A stretch of 64,000 bases of DNA from NCBI GenBank assembly GCA_963738665.1, contig CAVTXL010000003.1, positions 682,001-746,000 of the forward strand, in the 5' to 3' direction. This DNA comes from JABDGM01 sp963738665 (GTDB lineage Bacteria; Planctomycetota; Planctomycetia; Pirellulales; Lacipirellulaceae). Below, piece by piece: positions 52,622 through 61,992 of this stretch (positions are counted from its first letter, which is position 1; every line of letters begins with the position of its first letter). The translations under genes and the position numbers were made by a program. The notes under the pieces were generated by a model. It saw only the letters and a list, made by a program, of their open reading frames with translations, had not been told where the DNA came from and did no database searches.

Positions 52622-52728
52622 ACGACCGCCGCCCTCCGTATCAACCCGGAACGCCTGTCATGACAACAGCTTATCGCTGGCCAGCAATTTCCGCAACCAC
52701 TTGTGAAGGCGGCGCTGCGCCGTATAGT
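52562..52728. repeat. Direct repeats flanking the integrase promoter region
   Basis: An 18-base unit (GGCGC-N-GCGCC then GTATAGT) occurs at 52562-52579 and 52711-52728 with one difference at the centre of its palindrome. The second copy lies in the 5' part of the longest intI frame, which argues for a later start codon. Confidence 0.7.
52582..52609 (+). promoter_or_regulatory. Candidate integrase promoter
   Basis: TTGACA (52582-52587), a perfect -35, and TATACA (52604-52609) with a 16-base spacer, reading toward intI. It overlaps the inverted repeat of attI, so integrase binding could repress it. No clear LexA site was found. Confidence 0.5.
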
Positions 52729-53757
52729 CCCCCGATTTCGTGCGATACACAGCAGGATTTGACTCGCGGAGGGCGGAAGCTCCTCGATCGATTTCGCGAC
52801 AAAATGCGTGCATTGCACTACGCCTTGGCGACTGAGAAAGCCTACCGGCATTGGATTCTTGAGTTCCTTTGCTTTCATCGCGCTGGCCGCGAGTGGAGAC
52901 ACCCGGCCACGCTGGGCAAGCTGGAAATCGAGGCCTTTCTCACCCACCTGGCGACCCAACGGAAAGTCTCGGCGAAGACGCAGAATCAGGCCTTCTCGGC
53001 CGTCCTGTTCCTGTACAAGCAGGTTCTCGGGATGGAGTTGCCACCGATTGACGCCCTCCGCGCCAAAGAGAGCCGTCGCTTACCCGTTGTTTTGTCGCGG
53101 CAGGAGGTTCAGCGCCTGATTGCACATGTTGAGGGATGCGGCGGAGTTTGCCGGTTAATGGTCGAACTGACGTATGGCGCGGGACTGCGGCTACTCGAAT
53201 GCTGCCGGTTAAGAGTTAAGGACGTCGACTTCGACCGACGGCAGTTGACCGTGCGAGAGGGCAAGGGCGACAAGGATCGCAGCGCTCCACTCCCTGATCG
53301 ATGCGCTCAGAACTTGCGAATTCAGATGGCGAGAGTCCGCACGCAGCACTCAGCGGACCTGGAGCGCGGTTTGGGGTACGCGGACTTGCCGTATGCGCTG
53401 CGCAGGAAATATCCCAACGCGGAGAGGGAGCTGGCATGGCAATATGTCTTCTTTTCGGGGAAGCTCTGCCGGGACCCCCGCTACCCGGAGGGGCCTTTGT
53501 ACCGACATCATCTCCACGAGAGCGTGCTGCAACGCGCCGTAAAGCGGGCCGTAAATCAGGCCGGTCTGACGAAGCGAGCAACTTGTCACATACTCCGACA
53601 CAGCTTCGCCACGCACCTTCTGGAGTCCGGCGCCGACATCCGGACCGTGCAAGAGTTGCTTGGCCACAAAGACGTTTCGACCACGATGATCTACACGCAC
53701 GTGCTTCAACGAGGCGCGTGTGGGGTACGAAGCCCGCTGGACGCCTTGGCGGGGTGA
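52660..53757 (+). CDS. intI: Integron integrase (IntI-type tyrosine recombinase)
   Basis: 365 residues in the longest frame. The core-binding domain starts at 'KLLDRFRDKMRALHYALATEKAY'. Catalytic residues: Arg177 in 'YGAGLRLLE', Lys near 'REGKGDKDR', His310-x-x-Arg313 in 'CHILRHSFATHLLE', His336 in 'ELLGHKD', Tyr345 in 'TTMIYTHV'. The IntI-specific extra segment is present between them ('LPYALRRKYPNAERELAWQYVF'), which distinguishes integron integrases from XerC/D. A TTG at 52759, preceded by AGCAGGA, would give 332 residues, the usual IntI length; I keep the ATG at 52660 as the outer limit. It recombines attC x attI to insert cassettes. The gene diverges from the array as expected. Confidence 0.94.
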   Translation: MTTAYRWPAISATTCEGGAAPYSPPISCDTQQDLTRGGRKLLDRFRDKMRALHYALATEKAYRHWILEFLCFHRAGREWRHPATLGKLEIEAFLTHLATQRKVSAKTQNQAFSAVLFLYKQVLGMELPPIDALRAKESRRLPVVLSRQEVQRLIAHVEGCGGVCRLMVELTYGAGLRLLECCRLRVKDVDFDRRQLTVREGKGDKDRSAPLPDRCAQNLRIQMARVRTQHSADLERGLGYADLPYALRRKYPNAERELAWQYVFFSGKLCRDPRYPEGPLYRHHLHESVLQRAVKRAVNQAGLTKRATCHILRHSFATHLLESGADIRTVQELLGHKDVSTTMIYTHVLQRGACGVRSPLDALAG

Positions 53758-54578
53758 TTTTATGCCGAACCGGCGCGGGGGTGCATTGGGGCCACCATGT
53801 TTGCACGCATCTTGGCACGCTGGGGGCGGACTGGGGATACCCAACTCTCAGACCTCTTACCGGGAAGAGCCTCAGGCAGCCACAATTCGCGCGATCTCAA
53901 CGCCCCGCGCCGCCCCAACCATCCCAGCGATCACCCGTCCTGCTCCCCGCTCTCCTGCTCCCCGCTTCTCTGGCTCTTGACTCTCAACTCTTGACTCTCA
54001 ACTCCTGACTCTTGACCCTTCCCACCCTGGCCGAAAACGCTACTATACAAATGAACAAAAACCTGCTAAGCTCAGCAGTGCCCGTCGCTCTTTGGCAACC
54101 GATCGAATGCATCCGTCGCAAAACCCGCGGCCAGCGCTCGCGACGCGCGCCCACAGCAACACGCAGCCAGCGATCGATTTTACCCCCCCCGGAAGAGTGA
54201 AGATGGCCAAAACTCAGTGGGGGAGTTTTGGACACCTTCGATAGGATTCGGGAAAACGCAACATCGTTTCCCCGCGATACGCCAGCCGGGCAGCCGGGCA
54301 ACTCGTTGCCACCATCTCCTACCAAGTTTCGCTTTACCCGGGTACCGGGTTTCGCCTCACCGGGGAGAAATGCCGTTCCTTTCGCCCCATCCCCCTCCGG
54401 AAGACGTGTCAGCACTTAAGTTTGCGCAATCCTACCGAGGCGAAATCGACCGGTTTTCGCCCCCCCCAAAAAACAATTACTGAGGCGATACCCTAATGAA
54501 GCCTACGCTGCAAACACGGCGTTGGAGCCAGCCATCGCTTGGCGAGAGACGGCCCAACTGTCCCGACGGCTGACCAAT
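53758..54578. other. Intergenic region after intI
   Basis: No gene with convincing composition. It holds a low-complexity run of 'TCTTGACTCTCAAC' units (about 53969-54019), a C-run (54183-54189) and a small ACCCGGGTACCGGGT palindrome (about 54338-54352). Two frames (54228-54419 + and 53984-54415 -) lack recognisable sequence. Confidence 0.4.
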
Positions 54579-55421
54579 TCACATCACCCGGCAGTGGATC
54601 AGCGGCTTGTAGATGCAGTTCCGCAAGAAACTGGCGTGGAGGGGTTCGCGGAGGCGGCTGGCGGCCGCGTTGCGGTCGCGGAGCGACTGGACCTCGGCGG
54701 CGAGGTTGCCCGGGTAGGCCGCTTGCTGGCGGGGATAGAGTGTTCGGGTTACGTAGTCGTAGACCTTTTGGTCTTCGGAGTTGATCGCGGCGATCCGCTC
54801 GCGAACGGCGTCCGAGTCGAGATAGCTCATGTCGGTGCGGGCGCGGAGCTTGTCGCGGGGCCGGCTCTTGTCGGCCAGGCGATTCACGGGCTGGTACTCG
54901 CAGCGGAAATCGGGCTCGGCCAGCCAATGCTTCAGCAAGAGGAGCGACTCGTCGTAGCGCTGGGTCAGGCCGACGAAGCCGACGCGCGTGGAAAGAAGCT
55001 CGATGGCCTTCTCCGCGCTCGGCTCCCCGGCGATCATCTTGGTTTGCCAATTGTGGATCCAGGTTTCGCCGCTCCAGCGATCGAAGGCTTCGCGGGAGTA
55101 AACCTTGCCGCGATTGAGAAAGTGGGAGCGGAAGCGGCTGGTTGGCTCGCGGAGGAACGTGAAGAAGCGGAGTGCGGGCTCGGCGGCGGCCAGGTTGTTG
55201 TAGGGCTTGACATTGTGCCCGGAGATGCCGAGCAGGTTGCGATACAGGCGGCGAACGCGGCGGAGGTCGGTGGCGTCGACGCATTGCCGCTCGTCGCGAT
55301 GGCAGCGGGCCCGCTTGACGAGCGGCAGGCGGATGTCGCAATGGCGGGTGCCGAAGGAGCGGCGGAGGATGGTGAGCATCGTGCTGCCGCCGGTTTTCTC
55401 GAGGTGGATGAAGGCGTACAT
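54579..55421 (-). CDS. Sulfotransferase-family protein
   Basis: A 280-residue protein. It starts with the PAPS 5'-phosphosulfate loop 'FIHLEKTGGSTMLTILRRSF' (Lys-Thr-Gly-Gly-Ser-Thr) and has the 3'-phosphate-binding region 'FFTFLREPTSRFRSHFLNRG', followed by 'VGFVGLTQRYDESLLLLKHWL'. These are the two marks of carbohydrate or lipid sulfotransferases (Sulfotransfer_2 type). It likely sulfates cell-surface glycans or exported polymers; Planctomycetes are rich in sulfated-glycan metabolism. No neighbours of the same pathway here. The start at 55421 fits exactly before the loop. Confidence 0.85.
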   Translation of the reverse strand: MYAFIHLEKTGGSTMLTILRRSFGTRHCDIRLPLVKRARCHRDERQCVDATDLRRVRRLYRNLLGISGHNVKPYNNLAAAEPALRFFTFLREPTSRFRSHFLNRGKVYSREAFDRWSGETWIHNWQTKMIAGEPSAEKAIELLSTRVGFVGLTQRYDESLLLLKHWLAEPDFRCEYQPVNRLADKSRPRDKLRARTDMSYLDSDAVRERIAAINSEDQKVYDYVTRTLYPRQQAAYPGNLAAEVQSLRDRNAAASRLREPLHASFLRNCIYKPLIHCRVM

Positions 55422-55758
55422 GGTTCGAGGACCTCCCCCCTAAACACGCGTCTGTCGATCTTCCTCTCCCTCCCTGGGAGAGGGCTCCCATGGCAAGGAC
55501 TTTGATGGTTTTATCGGCTGCTGGCAAACAGAGATATATAAAACTTTTAGGAGGATTGGGTTTTTGTGGGGGCCGGTGCTTTCGCTTTAGTGGCGCGAGC
55601 GGCCGCGCGAAAAAAACCTCTGCTCGCGGCGAGGCCGCGGCCGAGGTTTGCGGATTCTGTTCTGGCACTGGTGCAGGATGGACAGGACTGTCCGTCCTGC
55701 TGGGCCACCCCTCCCCCTGGCCCCCCTCCCCGGAAGAGAGGGGAAACAGGGGAAACCG
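55422..55758. other. Intergenic region, no gene recognised
   Basis: About 340 bases. Contains a small hairpin CAGGAC-TGTCC-GTCCTG (55683-55699) shortly after the stop of the gene to the right on the - strand, possibly its terminator or a REP relic. Confidence 0.4.
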
Positions 55759-57639
55759 CTAATAGCGGCACTCCACGCCGGCTTGGACGCCGTGGATGAT
55801 GATCGAGCTGTCGGAGTTGATGCGAGCGGCTTCGGACCAGTTCGACATGTCACTGGCGATTTGGCCGCTCGCCAGGCCGACGCCGGTGATCGCCACCGCG
55901 CGGTAAGCCAATACGGCTCGCCAATTGCAACTGATATCGTACGAGCCGCCCAGCCGCAACTCGCCCAGGAACGACAGGTCGTCCTTGGTCGAGTTGATGC
56001 GGGCATCGCGGCCTTCTTGGATGAACTGGGCGTAGCCAGTCGGGCCGTAAACGCGCCGGTACATCGTCATGTGGTTGTTGTACAGGCCGAATGTCGAATC
56101 GGCAAACAGGTTCCAGCGGCAGGCGACGCAGTAGTTCATGTTCATGCCCAGTTGGAATCCGGCCAGATGGTTTTCCAGGTGAGTGTCGTCGAACAGATCC
56201 CAGCCGTAGCTCGTGTCGACCCAGCCGCCGCCGTTGTAGGTGTAGTCGTTCGTGTCCATCTCGAACTGATCGTCGATGTGAAAATATCGGATGCCGCACA
56301 GCGCGGCCAGCGAAAAGGCCGGGCCGCCGCACTCACCACACGAGGGCGTCTGGCAGCCGGCGCCGTAGCCGCTGCCGCTGTCGCCGTTGCAGCCGGTCGA
56401 GGCGCAGCTCGTGCAGCCGATGTCGCAAACCGGGATCCGCAGGAAGTTGAGCTCGATGTTGTGAGCACGGAAGTTGGTGCGAATTCGCTGCGAGAAGACG
56501 CGGTAGTCGCCGGCGACCGGCGGGTTGTCGTCGACGATCGGCATTTGATAATCGTAATACTCATTCACCGGCCGGACGCCGCCGCCGTCGTCGTATTCGA
56601 GGCCGGCGTGGTTCACCATGCCGTAGAGGCGGAGCGTGTCAGTCATATCGCTGTCGGTGACTTGGAACCACTGCACGTCGCCGTCGATGCCCCAGAAGGC
56701 AGCTTCCCAGGCGAAGAGCTGTCCGGTGCTGCAGCCGCAGTTTGCATTGCCGCCCCCGTAGCCGCTGCAGCCGTCGTCACAGCCGCCGCCGACCGTGAAC
56801 GTGCTGCCGAAGCGGACTTCGGCGCCGCTGCGGAAGTCGTAGTCGGCCGTTCCGGTCGACAAGACCGTCGTCGGTGCGAGCGGATAATAGGGATCGGTCG
56901 CCGGGTCGGCCATCGTCGTCACGCGCTGGAAGCTGGCGTTGTCGCGCTCCATGAAGAGCCAGTAGACACCGCCGAACCACTGGGTGCCGCCGCAGGAGTC
57001 GTCATCGAAGTAGCTGCCCAGACCGTAGTCTTGACCGTAGCAGCCGGCATAGCCGGTGCTGGGATAGGGCGAGGCGGACATGCCAGGGCCGGACTGGTTC
57101 ATGCCGGGGTAGCCGGGCAATGTCTCGGTGGGCATTGCGGGCATGGTGGACATGCCTTGGCCGGGCGCGACGGTCGCGCTGGGCATCGGGCTCGCTTGCG
57201 ATGTCGCGCTGCCGCTGGGCAATTGCATCGAATCAGTCGCCGCCGGGGGCACCGGCTGATTCGGCTGCGCCGCGATGGCCGGGTAGCTCGGGTAGCCTTG
57301 CGGGTAGCCGGTCGCGGCGTAGCTCTGGGCCGGATAGCCGGCGTAGGCGCTGGACTGTGCGGCCGGCTGGGCGGCCGGTTGAGTGGCCTGCGCAACATAG
57401 GGCTGCGAGGGCTGGTAAGTCGTCTGAGCGGTTTGCCCCACGCTCGGCTGCTGCTGCGGTTGCGGGTTTGTGACCGGCAGGCCGGCAGCGGCCGTGCCCG
57501 GCTGGGCGGCGGCCGGGTAGTATCCGGTCGGCGCCTGCGCAGCGGGGCGATAGGGAGCATACTGTGCCAAGGCCGGCAAGGCGCCGGCGGTGGTCGCTGC
57601 GGCCACGACCGCTGGTAACCAACCCAGATGAACTTTCAT
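55759..57639 (-). CDS. BBP7-like outer-membrane beta-barrel protein
   Basis: About 626 residues. After a signal peptide ('VHLGWLPAVVAAATTAGALPALA') comes a 200-residue Gln/Pro/Ala/Tyr-rich low-complexity segment, then a barrel-type domain with aromatic-ended strands ('GGTQWFGGVYWLFMERDNASF', 'RIRTNFRAHNIELNFLRIP', 'FQLGMNMNYCVACRWNLFADSTFGLYNN', 'ELRLGGSYDISCNWRAVLAYRAVAI') and a final 'HGVQAGVECRY' ending in Tyr, as barrel proteins do. A cysteine-rich stretch ('CDIGCTSCASTGCNG') sits inside one loop. The pattern is that of the planctomycete BBP7 family. The ATG at 57639 has AAGGAGA upstream, a good start signal. Confidence 0.78.
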   Translation of the reverse strand: MKVHLGWLPAVVAAATTAGALPALAQYAPYRPAAQAPTGYYPAAAQPGTAAAGLPVTNPQPQQQPSVGQTAQTTYQPSQPYVAQATQPAAQPAAQSSAYAGYPAQSYAATGYPQGYPSYPAIAAQPNQPVPPAATDSMQLPSGSATSQASPMPSATVAPGQGMSTMPAMPTETLPGYPGMNQSGPGMSASPYPSTGYAGCYGQDYGLGSYFDDDSCGGTQWFGGVYWLFMERDNASFQRVTTMADPATDPYYPLAPTTVLSTGTADYDFRSGAEVRFGSTFTVGGGCDDGCSGYGGGNANCGCSTGQLFAWEAAFWGIDGDVQWFQVTDSDMTDTLRLYGMVNHAGLEYDDGGGVRPVNEYYDYQMPIVDDNPPVAGDYRVFSQRIRTNFRAHNIELNFLRIPVCDIGCTSCASTGCNGDSGSGYGAGCQTPSCGECGGPAFSLAALCGIRYFHIDDQFEMDTNDYTYNGGGWVDTSYGWDLFDDTHLENHLAGFQLGMNMNYCVACRWNLFADSTFGLYNNHMTMYRRVYGPTGYAQFIQEGRDARINSTKDDLSFLGELRLGGSYDISCNWRAVLAYRAVAITGVGLASGQIASDMSNWSEAARINSDSSIIIHGVQAGVECRY

Positions 57640-58191
57640 TGTGAAAGTCTCCTTCTTCCGTGAAGGGGGGTCGCCCGTGCGACTCATCCCGCGAAAATCG
57701 TATGTGGACGCTGGGCGATGTGCGCGGGCCTGGTGCGACGCACGACACGAGCGGCCCTCACTCGTTGGAACGAGCTTGGGCGGCCCATTGAGGTGGGTCG
57801 ATTCGGGCGGCGACGTTCGCCTGGTGCGGCATCCTTGCCGCGGTTGTGATTCCTGGCCCGGCCGTATTTCGCGCTCAGCGCGATAGGCGGCACAACAGGA
57901 AACAGTCCCCGTCTTTTCCAATCGACGTGCGCACGCGAAGAGTCCGCAGAATCAGCACAAGTGGACGGGAGTTTTCGGTGCGACCCGCCATGCAACCGGC
58001 GCGCAAGGCAAAGATTCCGCCAATTCGCAAAAGGCCGCAGGCCGCAAGGTTTGCCCGGCTGGAAATGGCCACCCCTACGAGGTCGCGTTTTGGGAAAGTG
58101 GAGCGGCAGGCCGGGTGTTGCTAGCAGCGGGGAGACACGGTCGCGCCGTGCCGGTGAAGCGGATGGTTGGCGAGCGTCCCGTCAGGAAGAA
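57640..58191. other. Intergenic region, no gene recognised
   Basis: About 550 bases upstream of the BBP7-like gene. Frames on both strands show no recognisable sequence. It should contain the promoter of the outer-membrane protein. Confidence 0.4.
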
Positions 58192-58800
58192 TCACGCGGA
58201 AACCGGAGCCGGCTCGGCCGGATCCTCTGCGCCTTCGGGCGGGCCGCCGGTGATCTGCTCCGGGCTGAGCCGGGCTTCGAGATTTTTAAGGATTTCGCCG
58301 GTCGATTCGCGGTCGAATTTGTAGTCGTCGATGACGAACCGCCGGGTGCGACTGCCGTCCTGGTAAACCACTTTGGCGATGCCCTTCTTACGCCACTGCT
58401 TTTTGTCGAGCGAAATCACGTCGTCGAAATTGAGCGATTGTCCCCAGCTCGTGGTGATGCCGGACTTCGTGCCTTCGATCCAGCGGCCGCGGGCGAGCCC
58501 CACGATGAGCAGGCACCACAGTCCCAGGATGCCGAGAATGCCGGCGAAGATATATTGAACTTGGGAGTCGACCTCGTTCTTGGGCTTGTCGGTGGGCCAG
58601 CCGTTTTCGGCCGCGACGTTGGGCCACTCGTCGATGCGGCTGTCCTTGAGGAGCTCTTCGTATTTGCGGGCCCGGTCAAACTGCTTCGGGTAGCTGACCG
58701 CGCCGTCGTACAAGAACCACCCTGCCATCCCCAGCAGCGTGAGGCCGATGAAGATGAAGCGGAAATAGAAACGATGGTCGCTATTGGCGCGAATGGTCAT
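58192..58800 (-). CDS. Two-span membrane protein of unknown function
   Basis: A 202-residue protein with two transmembrane segments ('RFYFRFIFIGLTLLGMAGWFLYDG' and 'YIFAGILGILGLWCLLIVGLA') and a soluble C-terminal domain of PH-like character ('SWGQSLNFDDVISLDKKQWRKKGIAKVVYQDGSRTRRFVIDDYKFD' in outline), followed by a Pro/Glu-rich tail. No enzyme motif. I start at ATG 58800 ('MTIRANSDHRFYF'); the frame is open to 58848. It is downstream of parA on the same strand, 78 bases apart. Confidence 0.68.
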   Translation of the reverse strand: MTIRANSDHRFYFRFIFIGLTLLGMAGWFLYDGAVSYPKQFDRARKYEELLKDSRIDEWPNVAAENGWPTDKPKNEVDSQVQYIFAGILGILGLWCLLIVGLARGRWIEGTKSGITTSWGQSLNFDDVISLDKKQWRKKGIAKVVYQDGSRTRRFVIDDYKFDRESTGEILKNLEARLSPEQITGGPPEGAEDPAEPAPVSA

Positions 58801-58878
58801 GGTGTTACGTACGGTAGCAATAAACAAGCGAACCGGTGGGCGCCGCACGACGGCGCGTCAGGACGGTCCGTCCGTTCG

Positions 58879-59742
58879 TCAGGCGGCCGCCTGATTCAGC
58901 AGCGCCCTTCCAGCATAATAGGCCAGCACCTCGCCGGCCAGGGCGCGGTAGTCTTCGGCGCCGGGCGATGACGCGGCATAATCGAAGATCGAACGGCCGT
59001 GGCTGGGCGCTTCTGCCAGGCGGATGTTGCGGCGAATGCGCGTTTCGAACAGGCGGACCGAGCGATGGGGGTTGGGGGCGACGGCAATTTGACCGCCTCC
59101 GACCGGGGCCACCGGTTTGGCGCTGCGTGCCTCGCGAAAGAACTGCTCGACGTCGCTGGTCACTTCGGCGCATAGCCGTGTGCCCGATTCGTACATGCAC
59201 AAGATGACGCCGGCCAATTGCAGGCGCTCGTTTAGTCGATTGGCGACGAGGCTGATGGTTTTCATCAGCTTTGACAGGCCGTGGAGGGCCAGAAAATGGG
59301 GCTGCAGCGGCAAAAATACGTCGTCCACTGCGGCCAAAGCGTTCACGGTGAGGACGCCCAATGAGGGGGGGCAATCCATCAAGACAAAGTCAAACTGGCC
59401 GGCCGCCTCGGCCAACTTGTCGCGTAAGATCACCTCGCGGCCCACGACGCCGGCGAGCTCGACTTCGGCGGCGGCCAAGTCGATGTGGGCGGCGGCAACG
59501 GCAAGGTTTTCGCCTGCCGGCTGCCACAGATCGGCGATGCAAACATCGCCGGTCAGCAGATCGTAAACGGTCGGCACAGTGGCCCGGGGATCGAGTCCCA
59601 AATGGAGCGAGGCGTGCGCTTGCGGATCGATATCGAGCAAACCGACCCGCTGGCCAGAGCGTGCCAGCGCGGCGCTTAGATTGACGGCGGTCGTGGTTTT
59701 ACCCACGCCGCCCTTTTGGTTGATAATTGCAATGGATCGCAT
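58879..59742 (-). CDS. ParA/MinD-family ATPase (orphan)
   Basis: A 287-residue protein with the deviant Walker A 'INQKGGVGKTTTAVNLSAAL' at the N-terminus, Walker A' 'LLDIDPQAHASLHLGL' and Walker B 'FDFVLMDCPPSLGVLTVNAL'. The length and the missing N-terminal helix-turn-helix place it with chromosomal ParA/Soj proteins. It drives segregation of chromosome or large complexes in an ATP-dependent manner. No parB or parS-like motif is found nearby, so it may position another cargo. I start at ATG 59742, immediately before the P-loop. Confidence 0.88.
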   Translation of the reverse strand: MRSIAIINQKGGVGKTTTAVNLSAALARSGQRVGLLDIDPQAHASLHLGLDPRATVPTVYDLLTGDVCIADLWQPAGENLAVAAAHIDLAAAEVELAGVVGREVILRDKLAEAAGQFDFVLMDCPPSLGVLTVNALAAVDDVFLPLQPHFLALHGLSKLMKTISLVANRLNERLQLAGVILCMYESGTRLCAEVTSDVEQFFREARSAKPVAPVGGGQIAVAPNPHRSVRLFETRIRRNIRLAEAPSHGRSIFDYAASSPGAEDYRALAGEVLAYYAGRALLNQAAA

Positions 59743-59870
59743 GGCGAGCAGGAGGTGCCGGGTGTCAGGCTTCACGCGTCAGGGATGAGCGCGCCGCGGG
59801 GGCGGCATTCAAGGGGCCGGATTATAGTCACCAGCCCCGTCGCGTCCAGACGATTGCTCTGCTAGCGCCG

Positions 59871-60439
59871 CTAGCGCTCGGCAGGCGGCGGTGCTGCAAA
59901 GTCGGCGAACATTTCGCTCAGGCCGGCGGCAATCGGCTGGCAGGATAATTGCGCGAGATTGTCCTTTGACAGGCCGCCCCCGAGCCAGCGGAGATCGCGC
60001 AAAAAAAGAGCAAGCACTTTTCGCCCGGCTCGGTCGCAAGTCCACTGAACTCGAGCATGTAGGGGTAGTCGCCATCCGGTGGCGACGAGGCCGTCCAATC
60101 GTAATTGGCATCTTCCAAGAGTGCTTCGCGCAAGTGCGTCAGGCCGGGCGCGTGGGAAACGTCGCGGGGAACTTTCATTGCATCCCTCCGGCCGGCGGGC
60201 GGATGCGGGGAATGGGCGAAGGTGACGGTCGGCGCGTCGCGAATCAGGCGCGCGGCCGTCGGGCCCCAAAACCGGGCCGCCCGGTTCGTCGCCGAGTAGC
60301 GAAACCACCAACTGAAAGCGGCGGCAAACACAGCCAGGGTCACGATCGTGATAATCACGAACTTGCCGGAAATTGTCGGCAAAGGCACTTCCCCGGGAAG
60401 CGTAGCCGGATCGGGCCGTACGTCTTTTTGGCTAGCCAT
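59871..60439 (-). CDS. Single-span membrane protein (frameshift near 60022)
   Basis: From ATG 60439: 'MASQKDVRPDPATLPGEVPLP', a transmembrane segment 'FVIITIVTLAVFAAAFSWWF', then 'PTVTFAHSPHPPAGRRDAMKVPRDVSHAPGLTHLREALLEDANYDW' in outline. The frame is lost after 'ATEPGEK'; one more A in an A4 run near 60022 restores 'KVLALFLRDLRWLGGG' and an end 'LSEMFADFAAPPPAER'. Restored length is about 189 residues. No family recognised. It is upstream of parA on the same strand. Confidence 0.6.
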
Positions 60440-60523
60440 GGGCGTAGTATACTGACGCCGCGGCCGCGTGACTATTTTCGAAACGGATGGGCGCTTTTCC
60501 AGTTCTCCCGTTCCCAGTGAGTT

Positions 60524-60748
60524 ATGGCAGATCAATACGATCCCTATCGTGAAGCGCTGATTGTCGAAGTCGAGACCCGGTGGCCCGACGAATACGACGA
60601 CTGGGAACCGGCCGAGCGGGGCCGCGTCGAGCGGCTGTTGCACGAGAAGCCGCAGGAGGCGTCCCAGCTCGAGTATGTCCGCACGCACACCGGCTTCTGC
60701 CGCCGCATCCTGGTTACGCCGGAGGATTTGCAGCGGGTGGTAGCTTAG
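60524..60748 (+). CDS. Small acidic protein of unknown function
   Basis: A 74-residue protein: 'YREALIVEVETRWPDEYDDW', 'ERGRVERLLHEKPQEASQLEYVRTHTGFCRRILVTPEDLQRV'-type sequence in outline. Helical and acidic with no transmembrane segment. The regular amphipathic pattern and good start support coding. No family recognised. It is followed, after a short inverted repeat (about 60768-60842), by aroB on the same strand. Confidence 0.6.
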   Translation: MADQYDPYREALIVEVETRWPDEYDDWEPAERGRVERLLHEKPQEASQLEYVRTHTGFCRRILVTPEDLQRVVA

Positions 60749-60865
60749 GCCAGTCGAGAGCGGAGAGTCGAGAGACAAGAGCCAGCAGTTTTCGACTCGC
60801 CGTTCTCCACCTCCGCATATGTTTGTCTGGCTCTTGACTCATGACACTGGGACCTCGACTCTTCC

Positions 60866-61948
60866 ATGTCCACCGTCCACGTCAACCTCGGCCCTCGCAG
60901 CTACGACATCGAAATTGGCGCCGGCAATCTTACGGCTGCGGTCGATTTCTGTCAGGCCGACCGCGACGATGCCCACACGGTGATTGTCACCGACACGAAC
61001 GTCGATCCGCTTTATTGCGAGCCGCTGGCCGACGCGCTGGTGGAGGCCGGCAGTGAAGTGGACATACTGGTGGTCGAGGCGGGTGAAATCGGCAAATCGC
61101 CCGACGTGGCCGCCGACCTGTGGGAACAGATGCTGGAGCAAGGCGCCGATCGCCAGACGGTCGTCGTGGCGTTGGGCGGGGGAGTCGTCGGCGACCTGGC
61201 GGGCTTCATTGCAGCCACATTTGCCCGCGGGCTGAACTTCGTGCAGGTTCCCACGACGCTGCTCGCCCAAGTGGACAGCTCGGTGGGCGGCAAGGTGGGT
61301 GTGAATTTGCCCGGAGCGAAGAATATGGTCGGCGCGTTCTGGCAGCCGCGTGGGGTGCTGATCGACGTCAAAGTGCTGAATTCGCTCCCGGAGCGCGAAT
61401 ACCGCGCGGGCCTGGCGGAGGTGGTAAAATACGGCGTGATCATGGACGCGGATTTCTTCGTCTATTTGGAGTCGAACGTCGCGCTGATCAATGCTCGCGA
61501 CGCCGACGCCCTAACGCGGATCGTCGAACGTTGTTGCCGATTGAAGGCGGACGTCGTTGAGGCGGATGAACGCGAAACGTCCGGCCGGCGGGTCATTCTC
61601 AATTACGGCCACACGTTCTGCCATGCATTTGAAACGGTCACCGGCTACGAACAGTTGTTGCACGGAGAAGGGGTCGCCATCGGCATGATGTGCGCGGCCC
61701 GGTTGGCCGAGCGGCTCGGCCGCGTGGACGAAGCCTTCGTCAACCGGCAGCTGCAACTGCTCGCCGCACTCGAGCTGCCGACCGAAGTGCCGCAAGTTGA
61801 CCGCGACGAGCTGATCGAGGCCATGTACCACGACAAGAAAACCGAGCGCGGCGAGCTGCGATTCGTGCTGCCGTCGCGGCTGGGACATGTGGAGTTGGTG
61901 CGGGGGGTGAAGTCGGAGGAGATTTTGGGGGCATTGGATGGCGGTTAG
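60866..61948 (+). CDS. aroB: 3-dehydroquinate synthase
   Basis: A 360-residue enzyme that converts DAHP to 3-dehydroquinate, the second step of the shikimate pathway; NAD- and metal-dependent. Characteristic blocks are all in place: 'TVVVALGGGVVGDLAGFIAATFARGLNFVQVPTTLLAQVDSSVGGKVGVNLPGAKNMVGAFWQP' (in outline), 'EYRAGLAEVVKYGVIMD', 'LNYGHTFCHAFE', 'LLHGEGVAIGMMCAARLAERLG' and 'DKKTERGELRFVLPSRLG'. Metal-binding Glu/His residues in the last blocks are intact. No other aromatic-pathway genes are in the window. Length is standard. Confidence 0.97.
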   Translation: MSTVHVNLGPRSYDIEIGAGNLTAAVDFCQADRDDAHTVIVTDTNVDPLYCEPLADALVEAGSEVDILVVEAGEIGKSPDVAADLWEQMLEQGADRQTVVVALGGGVVGDLAGFIAATFARGLNFVQVPTTLLAQVDSSVGGKVGVNLPGAKNMVGAFWQPRGVLIDVKVLNSLPEREYRAGLAEVVKYGVIMDADFFVYLESNVALINARDADALTRIVERCCRLKADVVEADERETSGRRVILNYGHTFCHAFETVTGYEQLLHGEGVAIGMMCAARLAERLGRVDEAFVNRQLQLLAALELPTEVPQVDRDELIEAMYHDKKTERGELRFVLPSRLGHVELVRGVKSEEILGALDGG

Positions 61949-61992
61949 GTAATCGCGTTGCCGGAGAATTCGGAGCATGGTAGACTGTTGAT

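Noticed and set aside
52654..52668. LexA box at the intI start (CTGT...ACAG)
   Set aside because: The spacing is one base short of the CTGT-N8-ACAG consensus, and the LexA motif of Planctomycetes is not known to me to match it.
55648..57618. 656-residue + strand frame opposite the BBP7-like gene
   Set aside because: Val/Ala/Arg/His-rich antisense frame; the - strand has signal peptide, barrel strands and a good ribosome-binding site.
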